Below are positions 55,772 to 64,000 of a stretch of DNA of 64,000 nt, piece after piece. Source of the stretch: an uncultured Lachnospiraceae bacterium (GTDB lineage Bacteria > Bacillota > Clostridia > Lachnospirales > Lachnospiraceae). The notes beneath the pieces are model-generated. The model saw only the letters and a program-made list of their open reading frames with translations, had not been told where the DNA came from and did no database searches. Positions within the stretch are counted from its first letter, which is position 1. Every line of letters begins with the position of its first letter. The stretch lies in NCBI GenBank assembly GCA_947053345.1, contig CAMRSM010000002.1, forward strand, positions 1 to 64,000, read 5' to 3'. The position numbers and the translations under genes were made by a program.

Positions 55772-58417
55772 TTATTTACTTAAAATTTCATATACCTTTG
55801 CGATCGCTGCGTCGATGCCCTCCGGGTTCTTGCCGCCCGCCTGCGCCATATTCGGCCGTCCGCCGCCGCCGCCGCCGACAAGCACCGCCGCTTCTTTGAT
55901 CAGGTTGCCCGCGTGCGCGCCAAGCTTCATCGCGCCGTCGGTCGCCATCGCCAGAAGGCTGACCTTGCCGCCCTGCGCGGACGCGAGGAAGACAACACCC
56001 TCACCAAGCTTTTCTTTCAGCTGGTCGCCGAGGTTCCGAAGCCCGTTCATATCCACATCCGGCAGCTTTGCCGCAAGCACCTTGATGCCGCCAAGCTCCC
56101 TGACCTGGTCCATCACGTCGCCGAGGGAATTGTTCGCAAGCTTCGCCCTGAGTTTCTCGTTCTCGGAATGAAGTTCCTTCATTTCCTCAAGGAGCGATTC
56201 TACCTTTTTGGATAACGCAAACGGCTCCGCTTTCACGGCCTTTGCCGCGGCCTCAAGCTCCTCCTCGACCCTGTGGTAATGTCCAAACACGCCGTCCGCC
56301 GTGATCGCCTCAATACGGCGCACACCCGCCGCCACACCGGACTCGGAGAGAATTTTAAATGCCGTGATTACGCCGGTATTGTCCACATGCGTGCCGCCGC
56401 AAAATTCCTTGGAGAAATCCCCCATCCCCACAACACGCACGGTATCACCGTATTTCTCGCCAAAAAGTGCCTTCGCCCCCGTCTTTTTTGCCTCCTCGAT
56501 CGCAAGCACCTGCGTTACGACCGGGATGCACTCCGCAATCTTCGCGTTGACAATGGCTTCGGTCTTTCGGATTTCTTCCTTTGTCATCGCCGAAAAATGC
56601 GTGAAGTCAAAGCGCAGGTGGGATGGGTTGACCAGCGAACCCGCCTGCTCAACATGAGTACCAAGCACCTGGCGCAGTGCCTCCTGCAAAAGATGGGTCG
56701 CACTGTGGTTCTTGCAGGTCGCAGTACGTTTTTCCTTATCCACACAGAGCTGCACGGTCTGCCCCGTCCGGAACATACCGGTCTCCACAGTACCCTGATG
56801 CGCGATCTTTCCGCCCTTTAATTTCACCGTATCGGCGACCACAAACCTTGCGTCACCGCACATGATCACGCCGGTATCACCCTCCTGGCCGCCCATCGTC
56901 GCATAGAACGGGGTTTTTTCCACAACAATCGTGCCGTCCTCACCCGCGACAAGCTCCGTCACGACCGCAGTGTCACTTGTCATCACGGAAATCACAGAAT
57001 CGGCGGTCAGGCTGCCATAACCGACAAACTCTGAGGTAATGTTGACATCGATCTCATCGTACACCGTTGTGTCTGCCCCCATGTAATTGGTCACGGCACG
57101 CGCGGATCTGGCGGTAGTCTTCTGCACTTCCATCGCTTTCTTAAAACCGTCCATATCAACGGCAAATCCCTTCTCCTCAAGGATTTCCTCCGTCAGGTCG
57201 ATCGGGAAGCCGTACGTGTCATACAGGCGGAACGCATCCTCACCGGAGAGTGTCTTTCTGCCGGTATCCACCATTTTTTCTTCCATTTCCGAAAGAATGG
57301 AAAGCCCCTGGTCAATCGTTTTGTTGAATTTTTCTTCCTCGTTTGTCAATACCTTTAAAATGTATTCCTTCTTCTCCGCAAGCTCCGGGTAGCCGTCCTT
57401 CGATTCTTCGATCACTGTCTGCGCAAGCTTCGCAAGGAACAGACCGTCAATGCCAAGCAGCCTGCCGTGTCTCGCCGCACGGCGCAGAAGACGGCGCAGG
57501 ACATAGCCGCGCCCCTCGTTTGACGGCAGGATTCCGTCCGAGGTCATAAACGTGACGGAGCGGATATGGTCGGTAATCAGGCGGATGGAAACATCCTTCT
57601 TCCCATCCGTTTCATAGGTCACTCGCGCCATTTCACAAACCTTGTCGCGGATGGACTTCATCGTGTCGATATCAAAGACAGAATCCACGTCCTGCATCAC
57701 GACCGCAAGACGCTCCAAGCCCATGCCGGTATCAATGTTCTTTTGTTCCAGTGGGGTGTAATGGTGATCCCCGTCGCTCTCAAACTGGGTGAACACATTG
57801 TTCCAGACTTCCATAAAGCGGTCGCAGTCACAGCCGACTTTGCAGTCCGGCTTCCCACAGCCGTATTTCACACCGCGGTCATAGTAGATCTCCGAACAAG
57901 GTCCGCACGGACCCGCACCGTGCTCCCAGAAATTATCACAATCGCCGTTCTCATCGCGGTAAAAGCGCGTGATGCGCTCTGCCGGGATGCCGATCTCCTT
58001 GGTCCAAATCTGAAAGGCCTCCTCATCCTCACCGTAGACGGACGGGTAGAGCCTGTCCGGATCCATGCCGAGCATTTTTGTAAGAAATTCCCAAGACCAT
58101 GCGATTGCTTCGTGCTTGAAATAATCGCCGAAGGAGAAATTGCCGAGCATCTCAAAGAAAGTGAGATGTCTTGCAGTTTTTCCGACATTCTCGACATCGC
58201 TCGTACGCATACATTTCTGGCAGGTGGTCACCCTCTTTCTTGGCGGAATCTCCTGCCCGGTAAAATAAGGCTTTAGCGGTGCCATACCCGCGCCGATCAA
58301 CAGCAGGCTCTTGTCATTTTGCGGAACAAGGGAAAAGCTGTTCATTTTCAGATGCCCTTTGCTCTCGAAGAATTCCAGGTACATTCTCCGGAGTTCATTC
58401 ACTCCGTATGCTTTCAT
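55772..58417 (-). CDS. alaS: Alanyl-tRNA synthetase
   Basis: AlaRS charges tRNA-Ala. The 881 residues hold the class II catalytic core (LRRMYLEFFESKGHLKMNSFSLVP, FFEMLGNFSFGDYFK), the editing domain with HSATHLLQEALRQVLGTHV and the Cys/His zinc motif FCGGTHVDNTG, and a Gly-rich C-Ala domain (VLVGGGGGGRPNMAQAGG). Length and motifs are standard. A good promoter lies about 160 bases upstream. No T-box (GGGTGGNACCGCG) is visible in the leader. Confidence 0.98.
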   Translation of the reverse strand: MKAYGVNELRRMYLEFFESKGHLKMNSFSLVPQNDKSLLLIGAGMAPLKPYFTGQEIPPRKRVTTCQKCMRTSDVENVGKTARHLTFFEMLGNFSFGDYFKHEAIAWSWEFLTKMLGMDPDRLYPSVYGEDEEAFQIWTKEIGIPAERITRFYRDENGDCDNFWEHGAGPCGPCSEIYYDRGVKYGCGKPDCKVGCDCDRFMEVWNNVFTQFESDGDHHYTPLEQKNIDTGMGLERLAVVMQDVDSVFDIDTMKSIRDKVCEMARVTYETDGKKDVSIRLITDHIRSVTFMTSDGILPSNEGRGYVLRRLLRRAARHGRLLGIDGLFLAKLAQTVIEESKDGYPELAEKKEYILKVLTNEEEKFNKTIDQGLSILSEMEEKMVDTGRKTLSGEDAFRLYDTYGFPIDLTEEILEEKGFAVDMDGFKKAMEVQKTTARSARAVTNYMGADTTVYDEIDVNITSEFVGYGSLTADSVISVMTSDTAVVTELVAGEDGTIVVEKTPFYATMGGQEGDTGVIMCGDARFVVADTVKLKGGKIAHQGTVETGMFRTGQTVQLCVDKEKRTATCKNHSATHLLQEALRQVLGTHVEQAGSLVNPSHLRFDFTHFSAMTKEEIRKTEAIVNAKIAECIPVVTQVLAIEEAKKTGAKALFGEKYGDTVRVVGMGDFSKEFCGGTHVDNTGVITAFKILSESGVAAGVRRIEAITADGVFGHYHRVEEELEAAAKAVKAEPFALSKKVESLLEEMKELHSENEKLRAKLANNSLGDVMDQVRELGGIKVLAAKLPDVDMNGLRNLGDQLKEKLGEGVVFLASAQGGKVSLLAMATDGAMKLGAHAGNLIKEAAVLVGGGGGGRPNMAQAGGKNPEGIDAAIAKVYEILSK

Positions 58418-58578
58418 GTAAAAAACCTCCCTGATTTAAAATCTGGCATGCGCCCCTTTCGGATGCCGCCGTACGGCAAAAGGTTGTATGCCCCCACCTG
58501 TCAGTTTCTTTGGGTGTGTGCTTTGCGTATGCCGGTTCTTAAGATATCGTAATACCGGAATATTACCACTATTTACAG

Positions 58579-58607
58579 ATTATATATAGTCCGCGGGTTT
58601 TTGTCAA
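58579..58607 (-). promoter_or_regulatory. Promoter of alaS
   Basis: On the minus strand consensus TTGACA (58602-58607) and TATAAT (58579-58584) are separated by 17 bases, giving a leader of roughly 150 nucleotides before the alaS ATG. Confidence 0.88.
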
Positions 58608-58610
58608 TGA

Positions 58611-58666
58611 AATTTGTAAGGCAGGAAAAGCCGCCTCTCTAGGCGGCTTTTCCTGCCTTACAAATT
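58611..58666 (-). terminator. Long perfect stem-loop after the secreted repeat-protein gene
   Basis: A perfect 25-bp stem (58611-58635 with 58642-58666) encloses a six-base loop. It lies between the stop of the gene at 58699 and the alaS promoter. No T-run follows, but the length and place suggest a terminator or insulator. Confidence 0.7.
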
Positions 58667-58698
58667 CTATTCTCTTATTAGGTAAGGATGCCGGATCA

Positions 58699-59208
58699 TC
58701 AAGGGGTCGGGGTCGCGCAGATTTCTGCAGCTGCCTTGCCGTCCGGGACAAATTCGATTTCCATGAATTCGTAAAAACCGCCCTTATCTGCCTTTATGAT
58801 GCCATAATTCGGAAGCCCTTGCATAGCAGCGGTAACGTTTGTGGTAAGTTCATATATCTTGACGTAATAATCGATTGCATCACACGCATCCGCCCCCGGC
58901 AGTCCCTGCGGCATCGGTGTCGGAGAAACACACTCTGTGTCCATCGTATTACCTGCCTCACCCTCCGATGGCGCTGTTCCCTCTGCCGGGACATACGCAA
59001 TGCTAGCACTTTCATAGCCCGCGCCTTCCGTGCTTACTTTGATGTAATAGTCGTGCTCCTCACCCGCATCCATGCCCGGCAATTCCTGCGGCACGCCAGT
59101 CGGAGCCGCGCACTCTGTATTCATCGGAGTTTCCGCTTCCCCCTCCAATGTCGGGACAAATAACAGCCCACCTGCCATCAACAGCAAAAAATATGGAAAC
59201 TTCTTCAT
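58699..59208 (-). CDS. Small secreted protein with two tandem repeats
   Basis: The 169-residue protein has a signal sequence (KKFPYFLLLMAGGLLFVP). Two repeats follow, of the form TEC.APTG.PQELPG.DA....DYYIKV at about 31-58 and TEC.SPT.MPQGLPGADA...DYYVKI at about 91-118. The spacer and tail are acidic and Pro/Thr-rich, ending ICATPTP. Each repeat has a conserved Cys. No family is recognised. The ATG follows AAAGGGATGCG. It is probably exported and anchored loosely, or released. Confidence 0.7.
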   Translation of the reverse strand: MKKFPYFLLLMAGGLLFVPTLEGEAETPMNTECAAPTGVPQELPGMDAGEEHDYYIKVSTEGAGYESASIAYVPAEGTAPSEGEAGNTMDTECVSPTPMPQGLPGADACDAIDYYVKIYELTTNVTAAMQGLPNYGIIKADKGGFYEFMEIEFVPDGKAAAEICATPTP

Positions 59209-59288
59209 TGTCGCATCCCTTTCTATATCGTATTATAACTTCCAAACAAGATCATTTTAACATTATGTATCAAATCATGCAAGAGAAA

Positions 59289-59327
59289 ACAAAAAAATAC
59301 AGACATCCGGAATCCAAATGTCTGTAT
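59289..59327 (-). terminator. Terminator after tRNA-Glu
   Basis: On the minus strand ATACAGACAT pairs perfectly with ATGTCTGTAT around an 11-base loop, followed by seven Ts. It is placed directly behind the tRNA gene. Confidence 0.9.
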
Positions 59328-59334
59328 GTATGAG

Positions 59335-59406
59335 CAGCCAGTAGGGGAATCGAACCCCTGTTTTCGCCGTGAGAGGGCGACGTCTTAGCCGCTTGACCAA
59401 CTGGCC
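59335..59406 (-). tRNA. tRNA-Glu, anticodon CTC
   Basis: The 72-base cloverleaf reads GGCCAGT at the 5' end and ACTGGCT at the 3' acceptor strand. The D-arm GGTCAAGCGGCTAAGAC is of tRNA-Glu type, the anticodon loop CCTCTCACG gives CTC, and the T-arm contains GGTTCGATTCC. CCA is not encoded. A terminator follows. Confidence 0.93.
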
Positions 59407-59529
59407 TCACTGCTCTGCTATTATATCACAGGGCAAAATAAAATGCAAGCATTTTTTTCGATTTTTTTCACCGGCCCGGAAGAATCCGTTCCTGATCCGC
59501 CCTTTTGCTGCATCCGGCAATGTTCCTCT

Positions 59530-59782
59530 TTTCATTGTTTCCTCCGTTTTTGTACGCCGTCATCCAAATAACTGGACGAATAAACAATGCATCCATGGCT
59601 TTTTCCTTATGGCCATGCAAAAAATCCTTTTGCACTTCCCTGGCTTCCTCCTCATTCAAAGCCACGTCCCCCCCCAATACACATAGTCCTCCCGCCGGTT
59701 TCGGCTGACTTTTAGTAGTTCATTTGGTAGATCCTTATGGAAAAAGAGTTTGAGGTCAACCGGAAACCCTGTCAAAGACAAT
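59530..59782 (-). pseudogene. Truncated, frameshifted copy of the membrane-protein gene at 62610
   Basis: The minus-strand translation LTGFPVDLKLFFHKDLPNELLKV and DYVYW matches the C-terminal third of the protein at 62610-63314 (AGFPVDLRLFFHKEMPYEILKV). The frame then breaks at a run of eight Gs (59668-59675 on the plus strand reads Cs) and continues in another frame as NEEEAREVQKDFLHG and DALF. DNA similarity extends past the stop codon. The 5' two-thirds is missing. Confidence 0.8.
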
Positions 59783-59811
59783 ATCCGTTAATTTAAAAGA
59801 GTCTAAACATG

Positions 59812-59851
59812 ATCCTATCCCCATAAAACTTATGCTTTATGGGGATAGGAT
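59812..59851. other. Perfect 16-bp stem-loop at the boundary of the decayed copy
   Basis: ATCCTATCCCCATAAA (59812-59827) pairs with TTTATGGGGATAGGAT (59836-59851) across an 8-base loop. Seven As follow on the plus strand. It lies between the lipoprotein gene and the truncated copy and may serve as a terminator for the lipoprotein message. Confidence 0.6.
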
Positions 59852-59883
59852 AAAAAAATCATCGCTCTCTTCCCTGCCAACTA

Positions 59884-60540
59884 TCATTTTTCTGATCTTC
59901 TGCTTTCCTCTCCGTTTTCTTCCCCGGCATCCGAAACATAAATAAGTTTCCATGTTGGCTCTCCCGGAACATAATCCTCAAAAATATTTGCCCGGGAAGA
60001 ATAGATATCCCGAAGCAGGAAGGAATAGTCTTTATCCTGAAAATTTTTCCCCGTCAAAAACCATTCCTGTTGATGATAATCCCCCTCATAGCATTTTAAA
60101 GCATCATATTCCTCCGTCACCATCTCCCCTTCTTCTTCAAAGGACAAAGTATATTTTTCATCCTTGTAAGAAAGGTCAAGAATCCGATGCCCTGGTTCTT
60201 CCTGTTCCGAATCGGCACGGCCGGCATAATAAATCCTTACCTTTGCATCTTCCCCCTGTTCTTTCAGGTCCAAAAACTTTTCCCATAGTTCTTCCCCTGC
60301 TACAAGGCGGCTGCTTTGTGAAAATTGCTTTTCATACCCAAACAGCAGAAAACCGCTTTCCATTATGATACATCCATCTTCCTGCGCCATTTCCCGCGTA
60401 TAATCCCCCGGAATTTCATCATATGAAATATAGTCCGGTAAGTCCTTATCCTCCACGGATGATTTTTTATTACCGCACGCCGCCAGGGCGCTGAAAACGG
60501 CAACTATAGTGAACAATAAAAACAATGCTTTTTTTCTCAT
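59884..60540 (-). CDS. Lipoprotein of a duplicated pair, intact copy
   Basis: The 218-residue lipoprotein has a signal sequence ending in lipobox ALAAC (Cys near 22). The folded part is rich in charged and aromatic residues (LPDYISYDEIPGDY, MAQEDGCIIMESGFLLFGYEKQFSQSS, KYTLSFEEEGEMVTEEYDALKCYEGDY), ending in a polar Glu/Arg tail. No domain is recognised. A close paralogue with an in-frame stop lies at 63349. Its former partner gene is the truncated copy at 59530. Confidence 0.8.
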   Translation of the reverse strand: MRKKALFLLFTIVAVFSALAACGNKKSSVEDKDLPDYISYDEIPGDYTREMAQEDGCIIMESGFLLFGYEKQFSQSSRLVAGEELWEKFLDLKEQGEDAKVRIYYAGRADSEQEEPGHRILDLSYKDEKYTLSFEEEGEMVTEEYDALKCYEGDYHQQEWFLTGKNFQDKDYSFLLRDIYSSRANIFEDYVPGEPTWKLIYVSDAGEENGEESRRSEK

Positions 60541-60707
60541 TCATAGCCTCCATTCTGCGGCTGTTATGGAGTTGTGTGTCTAAAAATTATAAAACCCGGT
60601 TATGATTATAGTTTCTCGTTTCGGCAACTCCATAAACCCGACTTTATAATTCCCGGAAACTTCTGCTTTTCCGCAGCCGTCCCCCATCCTGCTTTGTCTC
60701 AACTGCA

Positions 60708-62426
60708 TTATACCACGTTTCCTTCCCCTATACCACGGCAAAAAGGTACCAAATGTAAAATTCTTTCATCGGCCGGAAACCTTCCGGAAAAAATCCACCC
60801 CCAGGACAATCCCCGCTCTCCGAAAGCTCCCTGCCGGACAGCCAAAGTTACGTACTGTCCAGCACGCACCGAATCTCCGATTTCCAAATATCCTCTTGCG
60901 ATGCAATATAAAAGTTTATCATAATATTCTGCCACTATCCTCTGTCCTACCGGGTTAAAGTTCCTGTGTAGCTGCCTTTTCAACAATGGAAGCAATCGTT
61001 GTATTTCCCCGCCTTCACAATCCCAGGCAAGGGATATCAGTGCCTGCCTCTCGTACTTTGTTAACCAGCATGAAAAGAATTGTTCTTCTCCTTCCTCCGG
61101 CATTGTCCAGCCAAGCATCTCCCACAGGTTTTGATCCCGCTCCCCCCGTCCGAGCCTGCCGGACTGAAAACGAAGTTCTGTCCCCCAATATTTTTCGAAC
61201 TGCCGGTTCACAAGTTTATCCATATCCAATTTATCTGCCAGTTTCCGATACAAATACCACGCTCTTTCTTGCCCGCCATTATCAAAAGCCTGTAGCATTT
61301 GCTCATATATCAAGGAATCCCCATAGTCTCCTGACTCAATCCCCCTATCATATTTTAAATAGGATAGTCCCAATTCTTCAAACAATCCCTTCCGTATCCG
61401 TTTATGCAGCTTTGAACCAGTCTTCTCCTGACGTTCCAATGTCCTTGGATCACATACATTCCCCACCAGCCCTTCCCTTGTCCTCTTCTGTAACCTCCTT
61501 CTTTCCAGCATCATCGCATTTACGGAATAACAATGTGATTCCTGATAGACCGGATCATAATTTTCCTTCCGGATTTCCCCATTTTCCCAAAGAAATTTTT
61601 TCAGTTGCAAAAAAACGTCCTTTTCCTCTTTCGCTACCGGCTCTCCCAGCTTTTCCCGGAACTTGATCTCCATCTCCTTTAGCATCGCATACAAACCATC
61701 AAAAAGCTTCGGACAACAAAGCAGCTCCAAGGCCTTTTTAATGCACGGCAATGCTTCCTGAAACTTCCCGATCTTCCCGTAATACTCTGCCATACGGTAG
61801 GCAATCAAAGGATAAAGCTTGTGTTGGTTCACACTCTCCTGTCCTTCACGTCCAAACCGCCTAGCGAACGCTTCGTACCAACAGACAGCCTCCGTCCCAC
61901 GCCCCGCTTCTTCCAGTAAGACCGCATACTGTTGGAGTAAAAACAATTCCAGAAGATGAAAAACCCGCTTTTCTAATACTCCGGGCGATAACGTTTTCAT
62001 ATCAAACGTCTCCGACATCCCGGAACAGACCACTTCCATCCTGCTTCGGAGTGATGCCCCCTGTCTCCTAAGCAGCTTCTCATTTACAAATGCCAGAAAT
62101 TGGCGTTGCAGCTTATCGTCCGTCCCCGGCATGACCCGGTAATCCTGTATAGCACGCTCCGCCGCGTGCAGCTTTCCTCTGCTTAGACAAAACTGTATCC
62201 ATGTCCGCTGTCTTACAAGCTCGTACTCCTTGCCATCCAGCAGAATATCATAAGAATTCATTGTTTTTCCCGCGCGCTGAACCAACGCGTCTGCAAACAG
62301 CTTTTCCGGCTCTCCCCGCCCTTCCTCATACGTCCGGATCACTCCCCTGTCACAGAGTCCTTCTCCCAGTCTACTCTGACCGATGCCGGCCGTTTCCCGA
62401 ATTTCTTTCAACGGTATCCCAAGCAT
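60708..62426 (-). CDS. TPR regulator with two HTH-like modules
   Basis: The 572-residue protein begins with an XRE-type helix-turn-helix (about 5-55, LKEIRETAGIGQSRLGEGLC then IRTYEEGRGEPEKLFADAL). Helical TPR-like repeats follow (YRMAEYYGKIGKFQEALPCIKKALE). A second segment at about 309-362 (RRLQKRTREGLVGNVCDPRTLERQEKTG) mirrors the first in spacing, followed by more helical repeats. Architecture resembles HTH-TPR regulators that sense peptides or bind partners; the ligand is unknown. It is bracketed by the two copies of a lipoprotein/membrane-protein pair, probably their regulator. Confidence 0.72.
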   Translation of the reverse strand: MLGIPLKEIRETAGIGQSRLGEGLCDRGVIRTYEEGRGEPEKLFADALVQRAGKTMNSYDILLDGKEYELVRQRTWIQFCLSRGKLHAAERAIQDYRVMPGTDDKLQRQFLAFVNEKLLRRQGASLRSRMEVVCSGMSETFDMKTLSPGVLEKRVFHLLELFLLQQYAVLLEEAGRGTEAVCWYEAFARRFGREGQESVNQHKLYPLIAYRMAEYYGKIGKFQEALPCIKKALELLCCPKLFDGLYAMLKEMEIKFREKLGEPVAKEEKDVFLQLKKFLWENGEIRKENYDPVYQESHCYSVNAMMLERRRLQKRTREGLVGNVCDPRTLERQEKTGSKLHKRIRKGLFEELGLSYLKYDRGIESGDYGDSLIYEQMLQAFDNGGQERAWYLYRKLADKLDMDKLVNRQFEKYWGTELRFQSGRLGRGERDQNLWEMLGWTMPEEGEEQFFSCWLTKYERQALISLAWDCEGGEIQRLLPLLKRQLHRNFNPVGQRIVAEYYDKLLYCIARGYLEIGDSVRAGQYVTLAVRQGAFGERGLSWGWIFSGRFPADERILHLVPFCRGIGEGNVV

Positions 62427-62609
62427 ATCCCTCTCCTGTTTTTTATCTTTCTAACACTTTTTATCTTTTGTATTTATCATAATCTCATTGTTTATTTTCG
62501 TCTATATCATTTCAGGAATAAAATCAGGATTGACCGCCATATAAGACGAGAAGGGAGACACTTTCCATTGCTTCCTCCGTTCTCCTAGCCCGTCATCCAA
62601 ACGAACCGG

Positions 62610-63314
62610 CTAATAAAATAACGCATCCAGGACATCTTCTTTCGGCCATGCAAAAAAACGTTCCAACGCCTCCTTTGCTTCCTCCTCATCCCCAGCCCCG
62701 TTGACGAGCCAATACACATAATCCCCTCTCCTCTCCCAACTCACTTTCAGGATTTCATATGGCATTTCCTTATGAAAGAACAGCCTCAGATCAACCGGAA
62801 ACCCTGCCAATGGCTGCCCCTTAGACCCTAAAATATGCTGGTAGACCACAATCCTTTCCATCCCATTATTTTTGTCCACCGCAACATCCATTGCTTCAAA
62901 GGAATTTATTATTTTTTGCTCACGAAAATAGGCGATGTCGATCATCCCCTGAAATTTCTTCTCCGCAAAAAGCGGGCTTTTGATTTCGCCATTAATCATG
63001 ACCTGTGTTGTCCCAATATATTCCAAATCATGCAGCGAACTATAATCTTTACCGAAATCCCGGAACACGATGGCTTCCTTCGTTCCGTTTCTCTGAAACG
63101 GGTTCGGATGAAACGATTGGCATAACAAAAAAACCATGCCAATCATAAATAAAACCAATAATGCAATGCCCCATACGAATGCTCTCTTTTTTGTCAATAT
63201 GACCCCCGATCCCAGAAACAAAACCCTGAATAATTCTATATATTTCCGACCATGCACGCTTCTTTGTAAAAGCACCATCACCCGATCAGCACTCGCATCC
63301 CCGATCACTTTCAT
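62610..63314 (-). CDS. Single-pass membrane protein of the duplicated pair, intact copy
   Basis: The 234-residue protein has about 40 cytoplasmic residues, one membrane helix (FVWGIALLVLFMIGMVFLLC) and an extracytoplasmic domain. Visible segments are EAIVFRDFGKDYSSLHDLEYIG, FPVDLRLFFHKEMPYEILKVSWERRGDYVYWLVNG and a Glu-rich EEEAKEALERFFAWPKEDVLDAL at the end. No family is recognised. It lies 34 bases behind the broken lipoprotein copy. The truncated relic at 59530 is its paralogue. Confidence 0.8.
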   Translation of the reverse strand: MKVIGDASADRVMVLLQRSVHGRKYIELFRVLFLGSGVILTKKRAFVWGIALLVLFMIGMVFLLCQSFHPNPFQRNGTKEAIVFRDFGKDYSSLHDLEYIGTTQVMINGEIKSPLFAEKKFQGMIDIAYFREQKIINSFEAMDVAVDKNNGMERIVVYQHILGSKGQPLAGFPVDLRLFFHKEMPYEILKVSWERRGDYVYWLVNGAGDEEEAKEALERFFAWPKEDVLDALFY

Positions 63315-63348
63315 TTACATTTCTGCAAATTTACATCTCTGCCGATTA

Positions 63349-64000
63349 TCATTTTCCTGCCGCTCTGCTTTCCTCCCCGTTTCCTTCCCCGGTATCCGAA
63401 ACATAAATAAGTTTCCATGTCGGCTGTCCCGGAACATGATCCTTAAAGATAACGGCCTTGGAGGAATAAATGTCCCGAAGCAGGAAGGAATAATCTTGAT
63501 CCCGGAAATCTTCCCCCATCAAAAACCATTCCTGCTTATGATAATCCCCCTCGAAGCATTTTAAAGCATCATATTCCTCCGTCACCATCTCCCCTTCTTT
63601 TTCAAAAGACAAAATGTATTTATCATCCTTGTAAGAAAGGTCAAGAATCTGATGCCCCGGCACCTCCTGTTTTGCATCCGTACGGTCAATATAATAAATC
63701 CTTACTTTTGCATTTTCCCCCTGCTCTTGTAAATCCAGAAATTTCCTCCATAACTCCGCCTCTGCCAAAAGGCGGCTGCTTTGGGAAAACTGTTTTTCCT
63801 ACCCAAACAACAAAAAACCGCTCTCCATTACAATACACCCGTCTTCCTGCGCCATCTCCTGTGAATAGTCCGCAGGAATTTTGTCATATGAAATATAATC
63901 CGGCAAACCCTTATCCTCCCCGGATGTTTTTTTATTCCCGCATGCTGCCAAAGCACTGAAAATGCCAACAACGGTGAATAATAACAACAATGCTTTTTTT
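63349..64000 (-). pseudogene. Second lipoprotein copy, interrupted by an in-frame TAG; start beyond the window
   Basis: The sequence aligns along its whole length with the 218-residue lipoprotein at 59884 (lipobox ALAAC, LPDYISYDKIPADY, MAQEDGCIVMESGFLLFG). At 63799-63801 the Tyr codon of the intact copy is TAG, splitting the frame; the remainder (EKQFSQSSRL onward) is well conserved. A recent nonsense mutation or a readthrough product are both possible. The start codon lies just past base 64000. Confidence 0.85.

Noticed and set aside
58418-58578. Possible T-box riboswitch in the alaS leader
   Set aside because: The conserved GGGTGGNACCGCG box and a terminator before the start codon are absent.
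1-64000. CRISPR array
   Set aside because: No regularly spaced identical repeats of 24-40 bases with unique spacers were seen; the only tandem array (15.7-15.9 kb) is degenerate and contiguous.

Overview
The window looks like a chromosomal segment of a spore-forming member of the Clostridia, most plausibly Lachnospiraceae. The evidence is moderately high GC, AGGAGG-type ribosome binding sites, sporulation genes (spoIIM-like, yqfC/yqfD, a spoVB-type flippase, a BofC-like protein) and carbohydrate ABC importers that lack their own ATPase. The taxon is an inference; no rRNA is present. From 10.4 kb to the end essentially every gene lies on the minus strand.

Layout: (1) 0-5 kb: DAHP synthase (plus), then a minus cluster proC - NUDIX - spoIIM-like, then two small plus-strand genes. 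(2) 5-9 kb: a GH32 fructosidase with a small leucine-rich-repeat protein, and a GyrI-like/DUF3795 fusion behind an operator palindrome. (3) 9-10.4 kb: relics of a mobilizable element (a MobA/MobL relaxase fragment and hairpin-rich non-coding DNA) carrying one AT-rich orphan gene. (4) 10.4-36.3 kb: a glucan-utilization locus. (5) 36.5-58.5 kb: housekeeping and sporulation genes: rny, miaB, proA, GNAT, 5-FCL, DUF896, proB, two flavoproteins, bofC-like, spoVB, DUF3048, ybeY, a degenerate PgpH-like protein, phoH, yqfD, yqfC, rpsU, alaS. (6) 58.6-64 kb: a secreted repeat protein, tRNA-Glu, and a decayed tandem duplication of a lipoprotein/membrane-protein pair around a double-HTH TPR regulator.

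The glucan locus reads as one pathway. An operator-flanked promoter at 36.2 kb drives a lipoprotein solute-binding protein, a membrane-anchored fusion of two beta-sandwich domains to a second solute-binding domain, a first permease pair, an NHL propeller/TPR/Yip1-like membrane protein, a secreted DUF5696 protein, a second permease pair, and a surface GH16 lipoprotein. Intracellular enzymes follow: a large GH94-superfamily phosphorylase (GH161-like), GH17, LacI, GH94, GH30 and a cytoplasmic GH16. GH16, GH17, GH30 and two phosphorylases together point to beta-1,3-glucan (laminarin-type, possibly beta-1,6-branched). Surface cleavage, import of oligosaccharides and phosphorolytic breakdown would follow. 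The NHL/Yip1 + DUF5696 + fusion-SBP apparatus between duplicated permeases is the strongest candidate for an undescribed system.

Many intergenic spaces of the glucan locus hold large stem-loops, including a tandem array of about 51-bp hairpin units between lacI and the GH94 gene.
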